A stretch of 19,812 nucleotides of DNA, from the NCBI GenBank assembly GCA_016764835.1, contig JAESRD010000055.1, positions 1 through 19,812 of the forward strand, read 5' to 3'. How positions within the stretch are numbered: position 1 is the stretch's first letter; each line of letters opens with the position of its first letter. The stretch is from Paracoccaceae bacterium. GTDB taxonomy: Bacteria; Pseudomonadota; Alphaproteobacteria; Rhodobacterales; Rhodobacteraceae. The position numbers and the translations under genes are program-made. This document shows, piece by piece, positions 14,957 through 19,812 of this stretch. Under the pieces are notes generated by a model. The model was not told the origin of the DNA and ran no database searches. It saw only the letters and a program-made list of their open reading frames with translations.

Positions 14957-15586
14957 ATGTGGGACCGCAATAAAATGGCCGCGCGCGCCGCTCTTGAGCT
15001 GGAAGACGGCACCTATGTTAACCTCGGTATCGGCATTCCGACCTTGGTCAGTAACTACATTCCTGATGGGGTTGAAGTGACGCTGCAATCGGAAAATGGC
15101 ATGCTCGGCATGGGCCCGTTCCCGACCGAGGCCCAGATAGATGCAGACCTGATAAACGCCGGAAAACAAACGATAACTGAGCTGCCCCAAACCGCCTATT
15201 TCGACAGTGCCGCGTCGTTTGGCATGATCCGTGGCGGCAAGATAGCCATGGCGATCCTTGGTGCTATGGAAGTGGCGCAGAACGGCGATTTGGCCAATTG
15301 GATGATCCCCGGCAAGCTTGTAAAGGGCATGGGCGGGGCAATGGATTTGGTCGCAGGGGTTGGCCGGGTTGTCGTGGTGATGGACCACACGAATAAGCAC
15401 GGCGACAGCAAAATCCTGCCCCATTGCACGCTGCCGCTGACCGGCAAAGCGGTGGTGGACCGGATCATCACCAATTTGGGCGTTTTGGATGTGGTTGAAG
15501 CCGGGCTAATGATCGTGGAGCTTGCTGATGGCGTGAGCGAGCAGGCGCTTAGGGCCGCGACCAAAGCGCATATTACCAATACCTAA
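14957..15586 (+). CDS. scoB: Acetoacetate (3-oxoacid) CoA-transferase subunit B
   Basis: 209 residues, full length for ScoB. The catalytic Glu that forms the glutamyl-CoA intermediate is E46 in [27 protein letters not shown] precedes it and [19 protein letters not shown] lies in the C-terminal half. With subunit A it would transfer CoA from succinyl-CoA to acetoacetate, the lyase product, giving acetoacetyl-CoA. It starts 3 bases after the deleted scoA, with GGGAGG upstream. Because its partner is truncated, the heteromeric enzyme may be inactive unless another copy of subunit A exists in the genome. Last gene of the catabolic run. Confidence 0.93.
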   Translation: MWDRNKMAARAALELEDGTYVNLGIGIPTLVSNYIPDGVEVTLQSENGMLGMGPFPTEAQIDADLINAGKQTITELPQTAYFDSAASFGMIRGGKIAMAILGAMEVAQNGDLANWMIPGKLVKGMGGAMDLVAGVGRVVVVMDHTNKHGDSKILPHCTLPLTGKAVVDRIITNLGVLDVVEAGLMIVELADGVSEQALRAATKAHITNT

Positions 15587-15760
15587 ACCAGCCTTCACGC
15601 CCCCACCGCTGCAATTGCTAAACTTTGGCCCTGAGCCAATATGCCCTGTCTGGCGCAGTTTGTGCAGAATACTGGCCGATATAAGCACCTCAACCACCCT
15701 TAACTACCTGACACATAACAAATTCCTTGTCATTCGGCCCCCAAACCCCAACACCACCAC

Positions 15761-15785
15761 AGGCCCGCATATTCATGCCGGGCCT
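15761..15785 (+). terminator. Probable terminator hairpin for the catabolic operon
   Basis: AGGCCCGCAT and ATGCCGGGCCT pair as a 10-bp stem with one bulged C around a 4-base ATTC loop. A weak T-rich stretch (GTCACTTTATT) follows. It lies about 175 bases after the scoB stop, and it may equally be a mobile hairpin repeat. Confidence 0.5.
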
Positions 15786-15934
15786 GTCACTTTATTGGCC
15801 CGGCCAATTGAAAACAGCCCTGCGCTTAGCCTCAAAATGGCCACACATGATTGCGATGCCATTCCTTGGCCAACCTCGCAGCGCACCCCTAAAAACAAGT
15901 GCTTTGATTTTGGTGTTTTGATCTGCTTTGCGGG

Positions 15935-15943
15935 TGCTATGAT
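15935..15943 (+). promoter_or_regulatory. Extended -10 promoter box for the glycosyltransferase gene
   Basis: TGCTATGAT combines a TG-N extension with TATGAT, five of six matches to the -10 consensus, about 55 bases before the glycosyltransferase ATG. No good -35 box is seen at the proper distance. The ribosome site GGAG lies at 15987-15990. Confidence 0.4.
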
Positions 15944-15998
15944 TTGCGCCAATAACATTCGTGCACTACTTAACCCGTAACAGCCCGGAGCTGAATTT

Positions 15999-17174
15999 AT
16001 GTCTGTCATTCTACACGCCGTCTCGTCCTACCCAGACCCGATAGCGCCAGCAACCTCGGCCAGCTCACTGCTGCTCGCCTTGTGCACCGATGACATGATC
16101 CACAATGTTTACTCCTTTAAACGCGCCGGTTGGCGCGGCGGCCCTGCTTGCGTCATATTTGATGATGATGCCGGGACCGAACACCGCGCCATAGCTTACG
16201 GCGCCCCGCCAAAAGGCATCGCCCTCGCCCGTCATCTAGACCGATTGGCCGACTGGATCATTGCCGATACCGAAAAGCGCGGCTTGCAGCCCGACATCGT
16301 TCACGGCCACAAAATTTCGCTAGACGGCTATGTCGGGGCGCGGCTCGCCACGCATTTTAAAGTACCGCTGATGCTTAGCATTCAGTCAAATACCGATGCA
16401 AAAATCCTAAAGGTGCGGCGTGACCTTATCCCACACTTTCGTGATATTTGGCGCAATACTGCTATGGTTTTCCCTTTTACACCCGTCGCTTACGACACTA
16501 TCGCCAAATTACTTGGGCCAAGAGACGGCCCACAAACCGTGCTGCCCTGCCCCACACGCGCCGACACCATAACCGCGCCGACAACGCGTCCAGACGGGGC
16601 TGGTCCGGTGATCCTAACCGCCTTCCACCTCGCGCATTTTGGCAACAAGAACATCAAGACTTTGCTTGAAGGTCTGGCGATCGCCGCCAAAGATATCCCA
16701 GATATTTCGTTACAGATCGTCGGCGGCGGCGATGCGTCTGCCTTTTTGGCGGTGACCGAAATGGCAAAAAACCTTGCCCCTGGCCGTGTTACCCTGCTTG
16801 GCGCCCGCCCCAGTACCGAGATGCAAAGCCTCATGAATTCTGCCACCGCCTTTGCCCTCATCTCGCACCGCGAAAGCTACGGCATGGTTTACGCCGAAGC
16901 CCTGCTGGCCGGCACGCCGTGCCTGTATTCTGCGGGCCGCGCCATTGGCGGGCTTTTTGACAATGGTGGCTTTGCCGTCGGCGTAAACCCTTCCGACGCC
17001 GCAGCCGTTGCCGCAGCATTGGTTCGGTTCTGTCGCGAAGAGAACAATGTCAAAGCCCAACTGGCTACAGCCCAAAACAGCGGTGGCCTCAAAATATTGC
17101 GGCAAGACCAGATCGCCCGAACCTATCAAACCAGCGTCGCCCAAGCCCTCAACAGCCCGGCATTCGCGGTCTAA
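15999..17174 (+). CDS. GT4-family (GT-B fold) glycosyltransferase
   Basis: 391 residues. The C-terminal half carries the glycosyltransferase group 1 domain: LTAFHLAHFGNKNIKTLLEG, ISLQIVGGGD, VTLLGARPSTEMQSLM and the E-x7-E motif (E292 and E300 in RESYGMVYAEALLAGTP) that binds the nucleotide sugar. The N-terminal half has IVHGHKISLDGYVGARLA, the usual acceptor-side region. No signal peptide or membrane segment is seen, so it is a cytosolic or peripheral enzyme; donor and acceptor sugars are unknown. GGAG lies 8 bases before the ATG. It is unrelated in function to the catabolic cluster and appears to be transcribed from its own promoter. Confidence 0.88.
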   Translation: MSVILHAVSSYPDPIAPATSASSLLLALCTDDMIHNVYSFKRAGWRGGPACVIFDDDAGTEHRAIAYGAPPKGIALARHLDRLADWIIADTEKRGLQPDIVHGHKISLDGYVGARLATHFKVPLMLSIQSNTDAKILKVRRDLIPHFRDIWRNTAMVFPFTPVAYDTIAKLLGPRDGPQTVLPCPTRADTITAPTTRPDGAGPVILTAFHLAHFGNKNIKTLLEGLAIAAKDIPDISLQIVGGGDASAFLAVTEMAKNLAPGRVTLLGARPSTEMQSLMNSATAFALISHRESYGMVYAEALLAGTPCLYSAGRAIGGLFDNGGFAVGVNPSDAAAVAAALVRFCREENNVKAQLATAQNSGGLKILRQDQIARTYQTSVAQALNSPAFAV

Positions 17175-17294
17175 GTCAAACCGAAAACGGCACCTTACGC
17201 CGCTAAGCTGCCCCGCCATTTTCCTCGCGCCATAGACCTTGGACAATCACCCCGCCTTGCGCTACCACTAAGGTCCACCAGCAAGGCTAGCCAC

Positions 17295-18314
17295 ATGCCC
17301 CCCAAACGCCCGCTTACCCTTCGTGATGTATCTGAAGCCTCTGGCGTCAGCGAAATGACCGTAAGCAGGGTGCTGCGCGGCAAGGGCGATGTGAGCGAGG
17401 CGACCCGGATCAAGGTGAAGGCGGCAGCAAAAGAAATGGGCTATGTGCCCAACCGCATTGCCGGTGCGCTGGCCTCATCGCGGGTTAATCTGGTGGCAGT
17501 CATCATCCCGTCCCTCTCCAATATGGTCTTCCCTGAAGTGCTGTCGGGCATAGCCGACCGGCTGTCCGGCACCGGGCTTCAGCCGGTTATGGGCGTCACA
17601 GATTACGCCCCCGATGCCGAAGAAAAAGTGCTCTTTGAGATGCTGTCATGGCGGCCCTCGGGTGTGATCATCGCCGGGCTTGAGCATTCAGACGCCTCGC
17701 GCGCCATGCTCGCCCGCGCGGGCATTCCCGTGGTTGAGATCATGGATGTTGATGGCGCCGCGATCGATGCCTGTGTTGGCATCTCGCACCGCCGCGCCGG
17801 GCGCAAAATGGCCGAAGCGATCCTAGAACAAGGTTACCGCCGCATCGGCTTCTTAGGCACCAAAATGCCGCTCGATTTTCGCGCCCGCAAACGCCTGGAA
17901 GGCTTTTCGCAGACCCTAGCGCAGGCTGGCCTCAACATTACCGACCAAGAATTCTACTCTGGCGGTTCATCTTTGGCCAAAGGCCGTGAGATGACCCAAG
18001 CCCTGATGACCCGCACCCCTGACATTGATTTCTTGTATTATTCCAATGACATGATCGGCGCTGGCGGGCTGCTGCACCTGCTCGAACAAGGCATCGACAT
18101 TCCCGGCCGGGTTGGGTTGGCGGGTTTTAACGGCGTTGAGCTGCTCGACGGATTGCCGCGCAAACTGGCGACCATGGATGCCTGCCGCTACGCCGTTGGC
18201 GAAAAGGCCGCCGAGATCATTGCTGACCGGCATGTTGGTAAGGACGAATCCGAAGGTTTGATGGTTGAGCTGACGCCAAAGCTAGACTTTGGCGACACGC
18301 TGCTGCGCAATTAG
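17295..18314 (+). CDS. LacI-family transcriptional regulator (GntR-like)
   Basis: 339 residues, normal length. Residues 7-60 form the LacI helix-turn-helix and hinge: LTLRDVSEASGVSEMTVSRV, then RGKGDVSEATRIKVKAAAKEMGY, then PNRIAGALASSRVNLVAVI. The rest is a periplasmic-binding-protein-like effector domain (IIPSLSNMVFPEVLSGI; GYRRIGFLGTK; DFLYYSNDMIGAGGLLHLLE; VGLAGFNGVEL). It most resembles the gluconate-type GntR regulators of this family, which suggests a sugar acid effector, but no target gene lies in the window. The ATG at 17295 has a short AAGG ribosome site. Its stop is 3 bases from the end of the convergent pncB gene. Confidence 0.9.
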   Translation: MPPKRPLTLRDVSEASGVSEMTVSRVLRGKGDVSEATRIKVKAAAKEMGYVPNRIAGALASSRVNLVAVIIPSLSNMVFPEVLSGIADRLSGTGLQPVMGVTDYAPDAEEKVLFEMLSWRPSGVIIAGLEHSDASRAMLARAGIPVVEIMDVDGAAIDACVGISHRRAGRKMAEAILEQGYRRIGFLGTKMPLDFRARKRLEGFSQTLAQAGLNITDQEFYSGGSSLAKGREMTQALMTRTPDIDFLYYSNDMIGAGGLLHLLEQGIDIPGRVGLAGFNGVELLDGLPRKLATMDACRYAVGEKAAEIIADRHVGKDESEGLMVELTPKLDFGDTLLRN

Positions 18315-18317
18315 CAG

Positions 18318-19610
18318 CTAAACCACAACTTCAAATTCCTGCTGCTCGCCAACGCCGAACACCCGTTTATACCGTGCAATCTCTTCGGCAGGGCCCATTG
18401 ATTTGCGTGGATTATCAGACAGCTTAACCGTTGGCCGGCCATTGGCCGAGATAGCTTTGCACACCAGCGAGAATGGCGCCAGCGCATCATCCGCGCTCAA
18501 CCCTTTGAAATCATTCGTCAACATCGTGCCCCAGCCAAACGACACTTTGACCCGTCCGGCAAACTTAGTGTGCAGCTCAACGATCTTGCTGGCGTCCAAA
18601 CCATCCGAGAAAATCACCAGCTTTTCGCGCGGGTCTTCGCCGCGGGCTTTCCACCACGCAATGGCGATCTCAGCCGCCTGCGCCGGGTCGCCACTATCAA
18701 TCCGTATCCCGGTCCAACCGGGCAGCCAATCTGGTGCGCGGTCAAGGAAACCTTGGGTGCCATAAGTGTCGGGCAAAATGATCCGCAGGTTACCGTCATG
18801 CTCATCTTGCCAGTCGCGCAGCACGTCATAAGGTGCTTGCGCCAGCGCCTCGTCGCCGTCAGCCAGAGCCGAATACACCATCGGCAGCTCATGCGCATTG
18901 GTGCCGATTGCCTCAAGATCACGGTTCTTGGCGATCAGACAATTTGACGTGCCGATAAATGCCTCACCCAACCCTTCGACCATGGCCTGCACGGCCCAGT
19001 CCTGCCACAAAAAGCTGTGGCGACGGCGGGTGCCAAAGTCAGCAACCTTCAGTCCTTCAAGCTGCTGAAGCTGTTCGATTTTGCCCCAAAGCTTGGTCAT
19101 GCCGCGCGCATAAAGCACTTGCAGCTCAAAGCGTTTCATCTGGTCGAGCACGGCCCGGCCGCGCAGCTCCATCAGCACAGCCAGCGCCGGGATCTCCCAC
19201 ATCATCACTTCCGGCCAAGAACCCTCAAAGGTCAGCTCATATTGGCCGTCGCGTTTTTCTAGGTGGTAGGGCGGCAGCCGCAGATTCTCAAACCATTCCA
19301 TAAAGTCAGGCCGGAACATCTGCCGTTTGCCGTAAAACGTATTGCCGCGCAGCCAAGTACTCTCGCCCCGGCTGAGTGATAGCGTGCGGATATGGTCAAG
19401 CTGTTCGCGCAGCTCACCCTCATCAATCAGCTCCGCAAGCTTAATAGTCTTGGTGCGGTTGATCAGCGAGAACGTCACCTGCGTATCCGGCTTATAGCGG
19501 AAAACAGACTGGCACATCAGCAGCTTGTAAAAATCTGTATCGATCAGGCTGCGCACGATCGGGTCGATTTTCCAGCGATGATTCCAGACGCGTGTTGCGA
19601 TGTCGGCCAT
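18318..19610 (-). CDS. pncB: Nicotinate phosphoribosyltransferase
   Basis: 430 residues, right for PncB. It converts nicotinate, PRPP and ATP to nicotinate mononucleotide in NAD salvage. Visible family features: SLIDTDFYKLLMCQSVFRY at residues 21-39, VTFSLINRT, DFGTRRRHSF at 191-200, and TNAHELPM with H240 as the expected phosphorylated His. IRIDSGDPAQ and VIFSDGLDASKI form the phosphate-binding part, and SFGWGTMLTND follows. The ATG at 19610 has a clear GGGAGA ribosome site. Convergent with the LacI-family gene; no terminator is visible between the two stops. Confidence 0.95.
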   Translation of the reverse strand: MADIATRVWNHRWKIDPIVRSLIDTDFYKLLMCQSVFRYKPDTQVTFSLINRTKTIKLAELIDEGELREQLDHIRTLSLSRGESTWLRGNTFYGKRQMFRPDFMEWFENLRLPPYHLEKRDGQYELTFEGSWPEVMMWEIPALAVLMELRGRAVLDQMKRFELQVLYARGMTKLWGKIEQLQQLEGLKVADFGTRRRHSFLWQDWAVQAMVEGLGEAFIGTSNCLIAKNRDLEAIGTNAHELPMVYSALADGDEALAQAPYDVLRDWQDEHDGNLRIILPDTYGTQGFLDRAPDWLPGWTGIRIDSGDPAQAAEIAIAWWKARGEDPREKLVIFSDGLDASKIVELHTKFAGRVKVSFGWGTMLTNDFKGLSADDALAPFSLVCKAISANGRPTVKLSDNPRKSMGPAEEIARYKRVFGVGEQQEFEVVV

Positions 19611-19633
19611 AGTCGTCTCCCTTGCAAGAGCCA

Positions 19634-19662
19634 GTTAGACCACTGTGAAAAGTGGGGTGCAA
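19634..19662 (-). promoter_or_regulatory. Candidate pncB promoter with palindrome in the spacer
   Basis: Read on the minus strand: TTGCAC (19662-19657) and TCTAAC (19639-19634) are 17 bases apart, three and four matches to consensus. The spacer contains CCACT-N6-AGTGG (19640-19655), an inverted repeat with 5-base arms that could be an operator for NAD-linked control. Both elements are weak on their own. Confidence 0.35.
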
Positions 19663-19680
19663 GCACCGTTGTTAAAAGCA

Positions 19681-19711
19681 AAAAGCCGGATCGACGAATG
19701 ATCCGGCTTTT
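19681..19711 (-). terminator. Strong intrinsic terminator
   Basis: AAAAGCCGGATC and GATCCGGCTTTT form a perfect 12-bp stem with a 7-base loop. On the minus strand it lies 9 bases after the stop of the partial gene at 19721 and is followed by more T residues (TTTTTGCTTTT), so it ends that gene before pncB. Confidence 0.9.
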
Positions 19712-19720
19712 GCCTAATTT

Positions 19721-19812
19721 TTAAGCCGCTCTACTGCTGCGCGAGCGGTTATTGCCACCGGGCCGCGGCTTGCGACGCCGGTTGCCACCGGCAGGCAAGA
19801 ACGGCACATTAA
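19721..19812 (-). CDS. C-terminal tail of a basic, Arg/Gly-rich protein (partial), possibly a DEAD-box RNA helicase
   Basis: The last 29 codons of a minus-strand gene run off the window edge: VPFLPAGGNRRRKPRPGG, then NNRSRSSRAA and a TAA stop at 19721. The reading is supported by the perfect terminator directly downstream. Arg/Gly-rich disordered tails of this type, beginning with a PFLPAGG-like stretch, are common in alphaproteobacterial RhlE-like DEAD-box helicases; other RNA-binding proteins are possible. Identity rests on composition only, because the conserved domain lies outside the window. Confidence 0.5.
   Translation of the reverse strand, partial: NVPFLPAGGNRRRKPRPGGNNRSRSSRAA

Larger units (their letters stand above)
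15587..15998. other. Intergenic region between scoB and the glycosyltransferase
   Basis: 412 bases without a supported gene. An open frame of 121 codons spans 15615-15980, but its product is rich in Pro, Thr and Asn, resembles no family I know and has no ribosome site. The region holds a terminator-like hairpin (15761-15785) and an extended -10 promoter-like box (15935-15943). The part from about 15590 to 15800 is notably C-rich on the plus strand. Confidence 0.6.

Noticed and set aside
15615..15980. 121-codon open frame between scoB and the glycosyltransferase
   Set aside because: No ribosome site, low-complexity Pro/Thr/Asn-rich product, and it contains the terminator-like hairpin and a promoter-like box.
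16710..17246. Minus-strand 178-codon frame opposite the glycosyltransferase
   Set aside because: Shadow of the GT4 coding strand, Gly/Arg-rich with no recognisable domain.
17235..17275. GACCTT and AAGGTC inverted repeat before the LacI-family gene
   Set aside because: Six-base arms 29 bases apart; too weak to call an operator.

Overview
The window looks like accessory chromosomal DNA from an alphaproteobacterium, probably marine or otherwise heterotrophic. This is an inference from protein flavour (TRAP transporter, Liu-type carboxylase, ScoAB, GT4 enzyme, GntR-like LacI regulator, PncB) and a GC content that is moderate to fairly high. No rRNA, tRNA, CRISPR or origin was seen.

Region by region. 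(1) 1-99: the 3' tail of an IS5-like transposase and the probable IS end. (2) 100-527: no supported gene. (3) 528-2961, minus strand: a tightly packed AT-richer unit of an IclR regulator, a PaaI-type thioesterase and a CaiB/BaiF family III CoA-transferase. (4) 2962-3106: a divergent control region with palindromes centred on TTG/CAA that could bind the IclR protein. (5) 3107-15586, plus strand: a long catabolic run of acyl-CoA ligase, MaoC-type double-hotdog hydratase, TRAP transporter (small membrane subunit, binding protein, large membrane subunit), methylcrotonyl-CoA carboxylase beta and alpha, HMG-CoA lyase, methylglutaconyl-CoA hydratase, BioY biotin transporter, and acetoacetate CoA-transferase subunits A (internally deleted) and B. 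(6) 15587-15998: intergenic, with a terminator-like hairpin and a promoter-like box. (7) 15999-18314: a GT4 glycosyltransferase and a LacI-family regulator. (8) 18318-19812, minus strand: nicotinate phosphoribosyltransferase, then a strong terminator and the basic C-terminal tail of another protein.

Reading the big cluster as a pathway: a carboxylic acid is imported by the TRAP system, activated to its CoA ester by the ligase and brought to 3-methylcrotonyl-CoA, possibly through the MaoC-type enzyme. It is then carboxylated, hydrated to HMG-CoA and cleaved to acetyl-CoA and acetoacetate, which ScoAB would activate. BioY would supply biotin for the carboxylase. The lower half is the known leucine/isovalerate (Liu) route, but the isovaleryl-CoA dehydrogenase that normally feeds it is absent and is replaced by a transporter, ligase and hydratase. 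This suggests a dedicated route for an external C5 branched acid such as 3-hydroxy-3-methylbutyrate or 3-methylcrotonate. The substrate is inferred, not shown.

Oddities: subunit A of the acetoacetate CoA-transferase has lost about 150 internal residues in frame; the ligase lacks the usual Gly/Lys end of its ATP-binding loop; the MaoC-type enzyme has Trp where the hydratase motif normally has His.
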